A stretch of 64,000 nucleotides of DNA from Phocaeicola barnesiae DSM 18169 = JCM 13652 (GCF_000374585.1 NZ_KB894651.1:62001-126000); one strand, 5' to 3'. Shown: positions 28,342 to 37,779, counted from the stretch's first letter. The notes: generated by a model from the sequence alone, not told the origin. Numbers and translations: made by a program.

Positions 28342-28689
28342 TCAAGTCAAATAATCGAGCTCCTTGCGCATGCTGAGGAGCTCTTTTTTTATCTCCTTCA
28401 GACGTTCCAGAATTTCAGCCGTATTCATGGTAGTTTCCTTGTTCATCTTCAGACGCTGTTTGGCACCCGCCAGCGTCATTCCTTTCTCTTTCACCAGATG
28501 ATATACCAGCCGGATATTCTCGATGTCTTCCTTCCGGTACTGGCGTATATTCCCACCGGCCTTTTTGGGAGCAATCATGGGAAATTCCTTTTCCCAATAC
28601 CGGAGCAACGACTCGTTTACTCCGAACATTTTCGCTACCTCGCTGATGGAATAATACAACTTCAGTTCTTTATCTGCCTTCAATGCCAT
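28342..28689 (-). CDS. MerR family transcriptional regulator
   Basis: A 115-residue DNA-binding protein. The N-terminal winged helix-turn-helix (about 10-80) shows YYSISEVAKMFGVNESLLRYWE, with the interrupted consensus of MerR helix 2, and GNIRQYRKEDIENIRLV in the wing. It is followed by a short coiled-coil (about 85-115). No effector-binding domain or metal-binding Cys is present, so the inducer is unknown. This small MerR next to an M23 peptidase is a recurring pair in Bacteroidales. It lies 14 bases after the M23 gene on the same strand, and its 3' end carries the terminator of the convergent gene. Confidence 0.9.
   Translation of the reverse strand: MALKADKELKLYYSISEVAKMFGVNESLLRYWEKEFPMIAPKKAGGNIRQYRKEDIENIRLVYHLVKEKGMTLAGAKQRLKMNKETTMNTAEILERLKEIKKELLSMRKELDYLT
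28357..28390 (+). terminator. Terminator of the RelA/SpoT gene, inside the merR coding region
   Basis: GAGCTCC (28357-28363) pairs with GGAGCTC (28377-28383), followed by seven T on the plus strand. The hairpin overlaps the last codons of the convergent merR gene (28342-28689). Confidence 0.75.
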
Positions 28690-28703
28690 AATTACCTACA
28701 AGA

Positions 28704-29672
28704 TTAATCGAACACCTTACCATGGTTGGCCGCGATTTCCACCATCTTGTCATAATCGTCGGCACTCAAATCCATAAAATAATAGTTCACCGGATTCACA
28801 ATCTGTCCCTTCACATGCACTTCATAATGCAAATGCGGACCTGTACTCTTTCCTGTACTGCCCACCTCACCGATTATCTCTCCTCGCATCACCTGCTGTC
28901 CCGCCCTTACCTTAATCTTACTCAGGTGAGCATATTTGGTGACGTAACCGAAACCGTGGTCAATGTCAATACAGTTTCCATAAAGTCCTTCCCAACCGGC
29001 TTTCACTACCTTTCCGTTTCCGGTGGCATAGACAGGCGTCCCGACATTCGCCGAAAAATCCATTCCGGCATGGAATTTCACTGTCTTGTAGATAGGGTCG
29101 ATACGGGTACCATACCCCGAAGCGGTCTGCTTCAGGTTCTTGTTAGACACCGGCTGGATGGCGGGGATACTGGCCAACATGTCATCGTGCTTTTTACAAA
29201 GTTCCACCACCTCATCAAAAGATTTTGACTGGATATAGATTTCTCGCGACAGACGGTCCATCTGTTGGGTGGTATTGATGACCAGGTCGGCACTGGCCAA
29301 ATCCTGAAGTTCCTCGTAACGGTTGGTACGCCGGTAACTGGCCGAACGCAATTCTTCAGGCACCGGGTCGGCCTGCATCATGACACGATACAGGTTATCA
29401 TCACGCTGCTGCAAGCGCAGCATCACACTCTGGGCTTCATCCAAACGGGAGGAAAGAATCTGATACTGAGACAGCAGACGCGAATTTTCCACTCTCAGGT
29501 CCTTCTCCGAAGGAGAACCGAAGACCCACAGCAGCAGAAGAAAGCTGCCGGCTCCCAGCCCCATTCCCACAAACAAGCGGCGCAGGTAACTCAAGACCCG
29601 CTGACGCATCGTCGGATAAATCCGGTCATACGTACGTGTTTTCGGATTATAAATGTAATAAACTTTACGCAT
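28704..29672 (-). CDS. M23 family metallopeptidase (murein DD-endopeptidase-like)
   Basis: A 322-residue envelope protein. A short cytoplasmic start (KVYYIYNPKTRTYDRIYP) precedes one membrane helix (about 35-53), a coiled-coil region (about 58-190) and the LytM/M23 domain (about 195-305). Zinc ligands are in KFHAGMDFSANVG (H..D) and GPHLHYEVHVKG (HxH). The coiled coil plus M23 layout resembles regulators and endopeptidases of cell-wall growth such as MepM or EnvC; the full set of zinc ligands suggests it is catalytically active. It is cotranscribed with merR. Confidence 0.92.
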   Translation of the reverse strand: MRKVYYIYNPKTRTYDRIYPTMRQRVLSYLRRLFVGMGLGAGSFLLLLWVFGSPSEKDLRVENSRLLSQYQILSSRLDEAQSVMLRLQQRDDNLYRVMMQADPVPEELRSASYRRTNRYEELQDLASADLVINTTQQMDRLSREIYIQSKSFDEVVELCKKHDDMLASIPAIQPVSNKNLKQTASGYGTRIDPIYKTVKFHAGMDFSANVGTPVYATGNGKVVKAGWEGLYGNCIDIDHGFGYVTKYAHLSKIKVRAGQQVMRGEIIGEVGSTGKSTGPHLHYEVHVKGQIVNPVNYYFMDLSADDYDKMVEIAANHGKVFD

Positions 29673-29722
29673 TCAAACCTGATTTGGATTTTTTTAAGGC
29701 ACAAAATCCCAAGTTTTTGAGC

Positions 29723-29730
29723 CAAACATA
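29723..29730 (-). promoter_or_regulatory. Putative -7 box for the M23-merR unit
   Basis: On the minus strand TATGTTTG (TAnnTTTG), 51 bases before the start codon. Confidence 0.4.
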
Positions 29731-29753
29731 CGGACAAAAATAATAAAACAGAT

Positions 29754-29761
29754 TATCTTTG
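29754..29761 (+). promoter_or_regulatory. Putative -7 box for alaS
   Basis: TATCTTTG fits TAnnTTTG, 45 bases before the start codon. Confidence 0.6.
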
Positions 29762-29805
29762 CAAATCAATTTTCAGAATATTAACTACAAGACATTATAA
29801 GAAGT

Positions 29806-32427
29806 ATGTTGACAGCAAATGAAATCCGCGACTCATTCGTCAAATTCTTTGAGTCGAAAGGACATCAGATTGTGCCTTCTGCACCGATGGTCATCAAAGA
29901 CGACCCGACCCTGATGTTCACCAACGCAGGTATGAACCAGTTCAAGGACATTATCCTGGGTAACCATCCTGCCAAATACAAACGTGTAACCGACTCGCAG
30001 AAATGTCTGCGCGTCAGCGGAAAGCACAATGACCTGGAAGAAGTAGGTCACGATACATACCACCATACCATGTTCGAAATGCTGGGTAACTGGTCATTCG
30101 GCGATTATTTCAAGAAAGAAGCCATCAGCTGGGCATGGGAATTCCTGGTAGATGTACTGAAAATCGACCCGAAAGACCTGTATGCTACCGTATTCGAAGG
30201 CAGTCCTGAGGAAGGCCTGGAACGCGACAACGAAGCAGCATCCTACTGGGAACAGTTCATGCCGGCCGACCACATCATCAACGGAAACAAGCATGACAAC
30301 TTCTGGGAAATGGGTGATACAGGTCCATGCGGTCCGTGTTCGGAAATCCACATCGACTCCCGCTCGGAAGAAGAAAAGGCCAAAGTTCCCGGACGCGAAC
30401 TGGTGAACAAGGACCATCCGCAGGTTATCGAAATCTGGAACCTGGTATTCATGCAATACAACCGTAAGGCAGACGGCAGCCTGGAACCGCTTCCAGCCAG
30501 AGTAATCGATACCGGTATGGGATTCGAACGTCTGGTACGTACCATGCAGGGAAAGACTTCCAACTATGATACCGATGTATTCCAGCCCATCATCAAGGCC
30601 ATCGGTGACCTTTCCGGCAAGAAATACGGTGACGATCCGAAAATCGATGTCGCCATGCGTGTGGTTGCCGACCATATCCGTACCATCGCCTTCTCCATCA
30701 CCGACGGTCAGTTGCCGTCTAATGCCAAGGCCGGTTACGTAATCCGTCGTATCCTGCGCCGTGCCGTACGTTATGCCTATACCTTCCTCGACCAGAAACA
30801 GGCTTTCATGTACAAGCTGATTCCTGTACTGATTGAAAATATGGGTGGCGCATATCCGGAACTGAAAGCACAGCAAGGACTGATTGAAAAGGTCATCAAG
30901 GAAGAAGAAGAAGCCTTCCTGCGTACGTTGGAAACAGGTATACGTCTGCTGGACAAGGTCATGGCTGATACCAAAGCTGCCGGAAAGACCGAAATCAGCG
31001 GTGTAGACGCCTTTACCTTGTACGATACCTTCGGTTTCCCGTTCGACTTGACCGAACTGATTCTGCGTGAAAACGGTCTGACTGCCGATGTAGCTGGTTT
31101 TGAAGCCGAAATGCAGAAACAGAAACAGCGTGCCCGTAACGCAGCCGCTGTAGAAACCGGCGACTGGGTGGTACTGAAAGAAGGTGAAACCGAATTTGTA
31201 GGTTATGACTATACCGAGTACGAAACCAGCATCCTGCGCTACCGCCAGATCAAGCAGAAAAACCAGACGCTGTATCAGATTGTACTCGACAAGACTCCGT
31301 TCTATGCAGAAAGCGGAGGTCAGGTGGGCGATACCGGTGTCATCGTCAGTGAATTCGAAACCATCGACATCATCGATACGAAGAAAGAAAACAACCTGCC
31401 GATCCACATCGCCAAGAAATTGCCGGAACATCTGGATGCTCCGATGATGGCCTGTGTAGATACCGACAAACGTGCAGCCTGTGCAGCCAACCACTCTTGT
31501 ACACACTTGCTGGATGAAGCGTTGCGCGAAGTGCTGGGCGACCATGTAGAACAGAAAGGTTCATTGGTTACTCCGAACTCACTCCGTTTCGACTTCTCAC
31601 ACTTCCAGAAAGTGACCGACGAAGAAATACGTCAGGTAGAACACCTTGTCAACGCCAAGATTCGTGCCAACATTCCACTGAAGGAATACCGTAACATTCC
31701 TATCGAGGAAGCGAAGGAACTGGGCGCCATCGCCTTGTTCGGCGAAAAGTACGGCGACCATGTCCGTGTCATCCAGTTCGGTTCGTCCATCGAATTCTGT
31801 GGTGGTACCCATGTAGCCGCTACCGGAAACATCGGTATGGTGAAAATCTTGTCTGAAAGTTCTGTCGCAGCCGGTGTACGCCGTATCGAAGCCATTACAG
31901 GTGCCCGCGTAGAAGAAATGCTGGACGGATTCCAGGATACCCTGCGTGAATTGAAGTCCCTGTTCAACAATGCTCCCGACCTGGCCAATTCCATCCGCAA
32001 GGCCATCGACGAGAATACCGGTCTGAAGAAACAGATGGAAGAATTCAAGAAAGAAAAGCAGGCACAGATGAAGGAAAGACTCTTGAGCAACATCAAGGAA
32101 GTGAACGGAGTCAAACTTATCAAACTCTGCGCATTGATGACTAGCCCTGAAGCAGTCAAGAACATCGCATTCCAACTGAGAGGTGAAATCACGGAAAACC
32201 TTTTCTTCGTTGCCGGAACCCAGTTCGAAGGAAAACCGACATTGACCGTCATGCTGAGCGACAATCTTGTGGCTGGAGGTCTGAAAGCCGGTGCTCTGGT
32301 GAAAGAAGCCGCCAAACTGATTCAAGGTGGTGGTGGAGGACAACCTCACTTTGCGACTGCCGGTGGTAAGAACATCGACGGTCTGAATGCTGCAGTCGAC
32401 AAGATCATCGAACTTGCCGGATTATAA
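29806..32427 (+). CDS. alaS: Alanine-tRNA ligase AlaS
   Basis: An 873-residue class II synthetase charging tRNA-Ala. The aminoacylation core (about 1-240) opens with [14 protein letters not shown] and contains [12 protein letters not shown] and [13 protein letters not shown]. The editing domain (about 560-720) carries the zinc motif HSCTHLL with the partner CGGTHV near 666. The C-terminal DHHA1 domain ends with [16 protein letters not shown]. Length is normal. A long antisense open frame over this gene is a codon-use artefact. A strong terminator lies 59 bases after the stop codon. Confidence 0.98.
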   Translation: MLTANEIRDSFVKFFESKGHQIVPSAPMVIKDDPTLMFTNAGMNQFKDIILGNHPAKYKRVTDSQKCLRVSGKHNDLEEVGHDTYHHTMFEMLGNWSFGDYFKKEAISWAWEFLVDVLKIDPKDLYATVFEGSPEEGLERDNEAASYWEQFMPADHIINGNKHDNFWEMGDTGPCGPCSEIHIDSRSEEEKAKVPGRELVNKDHPQVIEIWNLVFMQYNRKADGSLEPLPARVIDTGMGFERLVRTMQGKTSNYDTDVFQPIIKAIGDLSGKKYGDDPKIDVAMRVVADHIRTIAFSITDGQLPSNAKAGYVIRRILRRAVRYAYTFLDQKQAFMYKLIPVLIENMGGAYPELKAQQGLIEKVIKEEEEAFLRTLETGIRLLDKVMADTKAAGKTEISGVDAFTLYDTFGFPFDLTELILRENGLTADVAGFEAEMQKQKQRARNAAAVETGDWVVLKEGETEFVGYDYTEYETSILRYRQIKQKNQTLYQIVLDKTPFYAESGGQVGDTGVIVSEFETIDIIDTKKENNLPIHIAKKLPEHLDAPMMACVDTDKRAACAANHSCTHLLDEALREVLGDHVEQKGSLVTPNSLRFDFSHFQKVTDEEIRQVEHLVNAKIRANIPLKEYRNIPIEEAKELGAIALFGEKYGDHVRVIQFGSSIEFCGGTHVAATGNIGMVKILSESSVAAGVRRIEAITGARVEEMLDGFQDTLRELKSLFNNAPDLANSIRKAIDENTGLKKQMEEFKKEKQAQMKERLLSNIKEVNGVKLIKLCALMTSPEAVKNIAFQLRGEITENLFFVAGTQFEGKPTLTVMLSDNLVAGGLKAGALVKEAAKLIQGGGGGQPHFATAGGKNIDGLNAAVDKIIELAGL

Positions 32428-32485
32428 TCGTATTCTTCATGTACCGTGAACAACCGTTTACGGCACATGACCGATAAAACCTTAC

Positions 32486-32526
32486 AACGGCCCTGCCTTT
32501 CCGAAAGACAGGGCCGTTACTTTTTA
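32486..32526 (+). terminator. Terminator after alaS
   Basis: AACGGCCCTG (32486-32495) pairs with CAGGGCCGTT (32509-32518); an inner CTTTC/GAAAG extends the stem, and five T follow. Flanking CCGATAAAA (32471-32479) and TTTTATCGG (32522-32530) can pair as well. Confidence 0.9.
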
Positions 32527-32558
32527 TCGGATTTCAGTCAAGCATCCGTCTCTTCCAA

Positions 32559-32646
32559 AACGAACGGACGCATTCCACAAAACAAACGGACGTATTCATT
32601 GAAACGAACGGGCGTTCTTAGTCAAACGAACGGGCAAATTCATCCG
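32559..32646. repeat. Four tandem 22-bp repeats
   Basis: Units begin at 32559, 32581, 32603 and 32625, exactly 22 bases apart. Each starts with AACRAACGGRC followed by a variable half usually containing ATTC. The array lies between the alaS terminator and the 3' end of the convergent helicase gene and encodes nothing evident. No spacers are present, so it is not CRISPR. Confidence 0.85.
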
Positions 32647-32664
32647 GACACGAGTTCGTTTTCT

Positions 32665-34092
32665 TCATTCGGCTTCTTCCGTCTGCGCCTTCGGCCAGTT
32701 CACCAGATACAAGACCTCGGTAGCACGGGTAAAGGCCGTATAAAGCCAACGGTAATAATCCGGAGTCAGCATCTCCTCGGTCATATATCCCTGATCCAGG
32801 AAAACCCGCTGCCACTGTCCGCCCTGAGCCTTATGACAGGTTACCGCATAAGCATATTTTACCTGCAAGGCATTGTAATGAGAGTCTTCCTTCATCTTCT
32901 TCATCCGCTCGCGTTTGGTCGGCAAATCGGCGTAATCCTCCAGGATGGTATAAAACAGCTTGTCGTTCTGTTCTTTAGGAAACGAAGGGGCATCCGAGTG
33001 TAAAGTATCCAGCAGAATCTTCACCTCCAGTTCCAGGTTCTCGTAATCCGGAAATTCGAGCACCACGTCGGCGAAACGACAGCCATACATCTCGCGCACA
33101 CGACGCACACGACGAACTACCGCAATGTCACCGTTGGCTATGAAGTCCACCTCCTTGCAATCCTTTCCCCAGAAATAGTTGTTCTTAGCCACCATAAGCA
33201 GCTCGCCCGTATTCAGTTCATCCTCCCGGTAAAGAATGGTATTCCGGATACCGTTATTATAAAGGTTAGCCCGTTTATTCGAACGGCAGATAATCATGGT
33301 TTCATCCATCCCTACCTTATCGTAACACTCATTGATGGCTTCTATCAGTTCACTTCCCGGCAAAATCCGGATATCCGGAAAACCGCCTAACCGGATACGA
33401 GGCAAATCAAAGCCGAAATCTTCCGTAATGTAACGGCGCAACAAAGTCGCATTGTAAAGGATGCCTGAGTCGTTCATCTGACGCACCACCTGCGTCAGCA
33501 CACATTCCGTCGGCACGAGCCCGTATCCTTGTAATATTTCCTTCATCAAGGCCGGACTCTCTTCTTCACCTACCGGAGGAAGCTGGGCCGTATCTCCCAC
33601 CAGCATCAGCCGGCACCCCTGTCCGCCGTAAATGTACTGAATCAAATCATCCAGCAACCGCCCGGTTCCGAACGACATTCCGGAAAGACCGTCGTTCGAA
33701 ATCATGGAAGCCTCGTCGACGATAAACAAGGTATGCTGGTACAAATTCTGATTGAGCGTAAAATTGTCTGTCTCATTCGAGAAAGTCCGCTGCCGGTAGA
33801 TACGTTTATGGATGGTATAGGCAGGGTGTTGCGCATAGCGGGAAAAGACTTTGGCCGCCCGCCCGGTAGGTGCCAGCAGCACACACTTCCACTTCAGCAG
33901 GTCAAGGGTCTTTACCAATGCGCCGATTAGGGTTGTTTTTCCGGTACCTGCATACCCTTTCAGCAAGAATATTCCCTCCTGATTTCCTGAAAAGAGAAAT
34001 TCTGCAAAAGATTTCATTGCAAATTCTTGCTCATCTGTTGGTTTATACAAAAAATTTCGCTTAATTTGCTGCGTCAAATCATCAATTAACAT
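32665..34092 (-). CDS. RecD-like ATP-dependent DNA helicase
   Basis: A 475-residue superfamily 1 helicase of the short RecD2-like type. Motif I is LKGYAGTGKTTLIGAL (about 42-57), motif II FIVDEASMISN, motif III LMLVGDTAQLPPVG, and the C-terminal UvrD_C_2 block has TCHKAQGGQW and YRWLYTAFTRATEVLYLV. No RecB/RecC partners are nearby, and such stand-alone proteins are annotated as exodeoxyribonuclease V-like or AAA ATPases. The role is probably in DNA repair or replication restart (inference). It diverges from the pilin-like gene at 34186. Confidence 0.9.
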   Translation of the reverse strand: MLIDDLTQQIKRNFLYKPTDEQEFAMKSFAEFLFSGNQEGIFLLKGYAGTGKTTLIGALVKTLDLLKWKCVLLAPTGRAAKVFSRYAQHPAYTIHKRIYRQRTFSNETDNFTLNQNLYQHTLFIVDEASMISNDGLSGMSFGTGRLLDDLIQYIYGGQGCRLMLVGDTAQLPPVGEEESPALMKEILQGYGLVPTECVLTQVVRQMNDSGILYNATLLRRYITEDFGFDLPRIRLGGFPDIRILPGSELIEAINECYDKVGMDETMIICRSNKRANLYNNGIRNTILYREDELNTGELLMVAKNNYFWGKDCKEVDFIANGDIAVVRRVRRVREMYGCRFADVVLEFPDYENLELEVKILLDTLHSDAPSFPKEQNDKLFYTILEDYADLPTKRERMKKMKEDSHYNALQVKYAYAVTCHKAQGGQWQRVFLDQGYMTEEMLTPDYYRWLYTAFTRATEVLYLVNWPKAQTEEAE

Positions 34093-34143
34093 AATGCTGT
34101 AGAAAAAGTTTACATAAGTTTGACGTGAATAAATTTATTTATT

Positions 34144-34151
34144 TATTTTTG
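34144..34151 (+). promoter_or_regulatory. Putative -7 box for the pilin-like/DUF3822/rsmD unit
   Basis: TATTTTTG fits TAnnTTTG, 34 bases before the start codon of the first gene. Confidence 0.55.
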
Positions 34152-34185
34152 CGATACGAATATAAACTAAAAAAATAATATTATC

Positions 34186-34869
34186 ATGAAAACAGTTATT
34201 AATCTTGTATTAGCCGTCTGCGTAATCTGCTTAGTGTATATCTGCTACGGCAGTATCATGGGCCCTATCAACTTCACTAAAGAAAAAGACATCCGAGAAA
34301 AAGCGATTATCGCTCGTTTGATCGATATTCGTAAAGCACAACAAGAATATCGTACAGCACACCGATGCTATACAGACAACTGGGATACCTTGATTACTTT
34401 CGTTAAAACAGCCAAGGTACCGTTCATCATGAAGGAAGGTTCTTTGACAGACGACCAATTGAATGGTGGTATGACTGAAAAGAAAGCTATGGAAATGATC
34501 CAGAAGGCAAAACGTACCGGTAAATGGGACGAAGTAAAGGCTGCCGGTCTGGAAAACTTCCGTCGTGATACTGTATGGGTAGCCGTTATGGATACTATCT
34601 TCCCGAAAGGATTCGTTGCAGACTCTCTGCCGTTCGTTCCTTACGGAAATGGCAACAAGTTTGAACTGGCTATCCGCAAAGATACTACAGAAACAGGTGC
34701 TCCTCTGAACTTGTTCCAGGCTCAGGTTCCTTACGAAACTTATTTGAGCGGAATCAACGAACAGGAATTGCTTAATCTGAAAGACTTGCAGACTAAGTTG
34801 AACAAGTACTGCGGTTTGAGAGTCGGTGATATCGAACAGCCGAACAACAACGCAGGTAACTGGGAATAA
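34186..34869 (+). CDS. Hypothetical single-pass protein, pilin-like in outline
   Basis: A 227-residue protein I do not assign to a named family. One N-terminal hydrophobic helix (about 4-25) is followed by an amphipathic helix and the stretch RKAQQEYRTAHRCYTDNWDTLI (two parts, about 50-71), which recalls the helix-to-YT-loop transition of type IV pilins and pseudopilins. There is no prepilin peptidase motif (Gly followed by a Phe-rich helix with Glu5), so processing as a pilin is not supported. The rest is globular, with a long K/E-rich middle. It is 20 bases upstream of the DUF3822 gene and likely cotranscribed. Confidence 0.7.
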   Translation: MKTVINLVLAVCVICLVYICYGSIMGPINFTKEKDIREKAIIARLIDIRKAQQEYRTAHRCYTDNWDTLITFVKTAKVPFIMKEGSLTDDQLNGGMTEKKAMEMIQKAKRTGKWDEVKAAGLENFRRDTVWVAVMDTIFPKGFVADSLPFVPYGNGNKFELAIRKDTTETGAPLNLFQAQVPYETYLSGINEQELLNLKDLQTKLNKYCGLRVGDIEQPNNNAGNWE

Positions 34870-34889
34870 TCTCCTCTATTACATAAAAA

Positions 34890-35705
34890 ATGACTGAACG
34901 TATCGATTTAAGCAAATCGGACCAATATACATTATCCATCCGCCTGAGCGCGGATGGATTTTCTTTTTCTATCTACAATCCCTTGAGTGGCAGCGACTTC
35001 TATTTCCAGCCATACCCCATCCATACCCAGCATTCACTGGCGGCCAACGTGAAGTCTTTTCTGGCAGAGACCGAAGAACTTTCACTTCCTTACCGCCAGA
35101 CCAACCTGCTGATACATTCGTCGCGATATACTCCTGTTCCCCTGGAGCTGTACGAGGACGAACAGATGGATACACTTTTCTATCAGAACCTGCCCAGACA
35201 AAATAACGAAGTCATTCTGTGCAATATATTGGGAAGAAGCAATTCAGTGGTCCTCTTTTCGCTTGACAAACTGACTCACGTGTTCCTGTCAGAGAAATTT
35301 CCGGAAGCACGTTTCTTTGCAGCCATCAGTCCGCAGATAGAATACCTGGCTGCCCGAAGCAAGCAAGGGAACAACCGGAAACTCTTTGCCAACCTCCATC
35401 CCGCCTCCATCGACGTGTTGGCCTTCGACAAAGGGAAACCGTTACTGCTGAACACTTATTCCATCAGAGAAACGGCCGACCAATGTTACTACATACTCAA
35501 CGTATGGAAAGAACTGGGCTACGACCAGGAACGGGACGAACTGCATCTGGCCGGAAACCAGCCCAAGAAAGAACTGCAGCAAATGCTGCAGCCTTACCTG
35601 AGACACGTATACATTATTAACCCCCAGGCGGAATTCAACGACTCGGAAGCCAGCCGTATCGAAGAGATTCCGTTTGACATGCAATCCTTGATATCATGCG
35701 AGTAA
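34890..35705 (+). CDS. DUF3822 family protein
   Basis: A 271-residue soluble protein of a Bacteroidota-restricted family. It has no signal peptide. Visible stretches include LSIRLSADGFSFSIY at the start, NEVILCNILGRSNSVVLFSLDK in the middle and LFANLHPASIDVLAFDKGKPLLLNTY, an alternation of strands that resembles two actin-like (ASKHA) half-folds as in PilM. This fold idea is inference. Its stop overlaps the rsmD start by ten bases, so the two are translated from one message; the function is unknown. Confidence 0.8.
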   Translation: MTERIDLSKSDQYTLSIRLSADGFSFSIYNPLSGSDFYFQPYPIHTQHSLAANVKSFLAETEELSLPYRQTNLLIHSSRYTPVPLELYEDEQMDTLFYQNLPRQNNEVILCNILGRSNSVVLFSLDKLTHVFLSEKFPEARFFAAISPQIEYLAARSKQGNNRKLFANLHPASIDVLAFDKGKPLLLNTYSIRETADQCYYILNVWKELGYDQERDELHLAGNQPKKELQQMLQPYLRHVYIINPQAEFNDSEASRIEEIPFDMQSLISCE

Positions 35706-36262
35706 TCAGCGGTATTTATAAACGGAGACGTTTTGATGTTCCCCATACATTCAAAGCACGTCCGACAACAGACTTTGCCAAAGAAAACCTGTTCAATGTA
35801 CTGAACAATTACCTGGATTTTGAAGATCATGTAACGGCCCTCGACTTGTTTGCCGGCACAGGCAGCATCAGCATCGAACTGGTTTCACGTGGATGCGACC
35901 GGGTCATATCAGTAGAAAAAGACCCGCAACACTATGCCTTCATCTGCAAGGTCATGAAAGAAGTGAAGACCGACAAATGCCTTCCGATACGCGGAGACGT
36001 ATTCAAGTACATGGAACGGTGCGGAGAACAGTTCGATTTCATCTTCGCCGACCCGCCCTATGCCTTGAAAGAGCTGAAAACAATCCCTTCACTGGTCTTC
36101 CGCTATAACCTGTTGAAACCCGACGGACTTTTCGTCCTGGAACACGGGAAAGACCTCAGTTTCGAAAATGACCCTCATTTTATAGAACACCGGCACTATG
36201 GCAGTGTAAACTTCTCATTCTTCAGAGAAGCGGAGCCAGCAGCCGAACCACAGACTCTGTAA
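35696..36262 (+). CDS. rsmD: 16S rRNA (guanine966-N2)-methyltransferase RsmD
   Basis: A 188-residue SAM-dependent methyltransferase modifying G966 of 16S rRNA. Family landmarks are the N-terminal MRVISGIYKRRR, RPTTDFAKENLFNVL, the SAM loop LDLFAGTGSISIE (about 50-62) and the catalytic FADPPYAL near 121. Length matches the family. It begins within the end of the DUF3822 gene, and its last 41 bases overlap the convergent cardiolipin synthase gene. Confidence 0.95.
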   Translation: MRVISGIYKRRRFDVPHTFKARPTTDFAKENLFNVLNNYLDFEDHVTALDLFAGTGSISIELVSRGCDRVISVEKDPQHYAFICKVMKEVKTDKCLPIRGDVFKYMERCGEQFDFIFADPPYALKELKTIPSLVFRYNLLKPDGLFVLEHGKDLSFENDPHFIEHRHYGSVNFSFFREAEPAAEPQTL

Positions 36263-37664
36263 AACGATTGCTCCAGGAACGGGCCGCCCACATTTTCGGT
36301 ACCAGAAACATGCATTTCTTCTGGTCTTCCAGAAAGATATTTTTCAAAGCCAATGCTGTCTCCTTGTCATAGAAGAAAGCATTGGCTTCAAAATTATGTT
36401 CGAAACTCCGGAAATCCATGTTGGTCGAACCGACCGTACTCCACCGGTCGTCCGATACCATCAGCTTGGAATGCAGGAATCCTTTCCGGTACAGGTAAAT
36501 CCGTACACCGGCCTTCATCAACATATCCAGGTAAGAAAAAGATCCCTTATGAGTCAACCAGGTATCGGCCTTCTTGGGTATCATGATCCTGACGTCGATT
36601 CCGGCCAAGGCCGCAGTCTGCAGTGCGGTCAATATCTGCTCTGTAGGAAGCAGGTATGGTGTCTGCACATAGAAATACTTCCGTGCACTGCTGATTGCCA
36701 TCATAATGCCCTGCATCATCTCCCGCCATTCCCCTACCGGGTCTGAAGTCACAATCTGGGCAACTACCGTTCCTTTTTCCCGCATTTTCGGATAATACAC
36801 CTCACCAGTCAACAATGTCCGGTCCACTACATACCAGTCGGTAAGAAAAGCCGTCTGAAGTCCATACACGGCTTTACCGGACAGTTTCACATGGGTGTCC
36901 CTCCAAGGGCCCCACGAAGTCCCTTTGATGTAACGGTCGGCAATGTTCATTCCACCGATAAAACCTACCTTACCGTCGATGACAACAATCTTCCGGTGAT
37001 TCCGGTAATTCACTTTACTGGTGAACTGCGGGAAACGTACCTTCAGAAAACTCTGGGCATCGATACCTTCGAAAAGCATCTGTTCATAAAAGGCACGATC
37101 CACTTTCCAGCAGCCCACATCGTCGTAGAGCACACGTATCTTCACCCCCTCACGTGCCTTGTCATTCAGAATATCCCGCAACAATCTGCCGGTAGCATCG
37201 TTCTCGAATATATAGAATTCCAGATGAATGTGGTGGCGCGCCTTCGATACCTCACGTATCAGATCCAGCAACATGGAAGCTCCATCCGTATGGATAGCCA
37301 GGGCATTCCCCTCAAACGTCAGTGCATTACAAGTACGCCTGAAGAATCCCATCAGGATATGCTGGTCTTTCGAAACCGGAAGAGAAAGCTGCGCCTGGAA
37401 TTCAGCCATCGGACGTTTCCGTAACCTGCTGTACCCTTTCCGGCTGATGAGACGTTCCTTACGCGTGCTACGCCCAAAGAAGAAATAAAAGACAAGACCG
37501 ACAACCGGCAAAAAGAAAAGCACAAGAATCCAAGCCATTGTCTTGACCGGATTCCGGTTATCGAGAATAATGACCAGAGCTATACTGAAAATCAAGCTGA
37601 AATATAAAATGTAGAAAACTACATAAGCAGCTTCACCAAGTAAGGAGAAATCAGTCATAGGCAT
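36222..37664 (-). CDS. cls: Cardiolipin synthase (phospholipase D superfamily)
   Basis: A 480-residue inner-membrane enzyme condensing phosphatidylglycerol into cardiolipin. Two N-terminal membrane helices (about 10-32 and 41-62) precede two PLD motifs: NHRKIVVIDGKVGFIGG near 225 and LHSKLMVSDDRWSTVGS near 400, each with HxKxxxxD. ATG codons at 37664 and 37658 are both possible; a -7 box at 37675-37682 puts the transcript start so close that the second (MTDFSLL) is plausible. The 3' end overlaps rsmD by 41 bases in opposite orientation. Confidence 0.95.
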   Translation of the reverse strand: MPMTDFSLLGEAAYVVFYILYFSLIFSIALVIILDNRNPVKTMAWILVLFFLPVVGLVFYFFFGRSTRKERLISRKGYSRLRKRPMAEFQAQLSLPVSKDQHILMGFFRRTCNALTFEGNALAIHTDGASMLLDLIREVSKARHHIHLEFYIFENDATGRLLRDILNDKAREGVKIRVLYDDVGCWKVDRAFYEQMLFEGIDAQSFLKVRFPQFTSKVNYRNHRKIVVIDGKVGFIGGMNIADRYIKGTSWGPWRDTHVKLSGKAVYGLQTAFLTDWYVVDRTLLTGEVYYPKMREKGTVVAQIVTSDPVGEWREMMQGIMMAISSARKYFYVQTPYLLPTEQILTALQTAALAGIDVRIMIPKKADTWLTHKGSFSYLDMLMKAGVRIYLYRKGFLHSKLMVSDDRWSTVGSTNMDFRSFEHNFEANAFFYDKETALALKNIFLEDQKKCMFLVPKMWAARSWSNRFTESVVRLLAPLL

Positions 37665-37674
37665 TGCTTTTCAA

Positions 37675-37682
37675 CAAAATTA
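37675..37682 (-). promoter_or_regulatory. Putative -7 box for cls
   Basis: On the minus strand TAATTTTG (TAnnTTTG), 11-17 bases from the possible start codons. Confidence 0.45.
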
Positions 37683-37714
37683 CGACTATTTTCCGAAACT
37701 CGTCTATACCGGCA

Positions 37715-37755
37715 CAAAAAAAGGTTCACCCGGCCTTAAAAGCCAAGTAAACCTT
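37715..37755 (-). terminator. Terminator after the outer-membrane barrel gene
   Basis: AAGGTTCAC (37721-37729) pairs with GTAAACCTT (37747-37755) with one mismatch, plus an inner GGC/GCC. The minus strand continues into a run of T. Confidence 0.7.
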
Positions 37756-37779
37756 CTATGAACAAAAGCAGTATTATTG

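Noticed and set aside
30094-31545. 483-codon open frame antisense to alaS
   Set aside because: It mirrors the strong codon bias of alaS, shows no family motif and covers a gene whose own frame is fully convincing.
32559-32646. CRISPR array
   Set aside because: Units abut at 22 bases with no unique spacers, and no cas genes are present.
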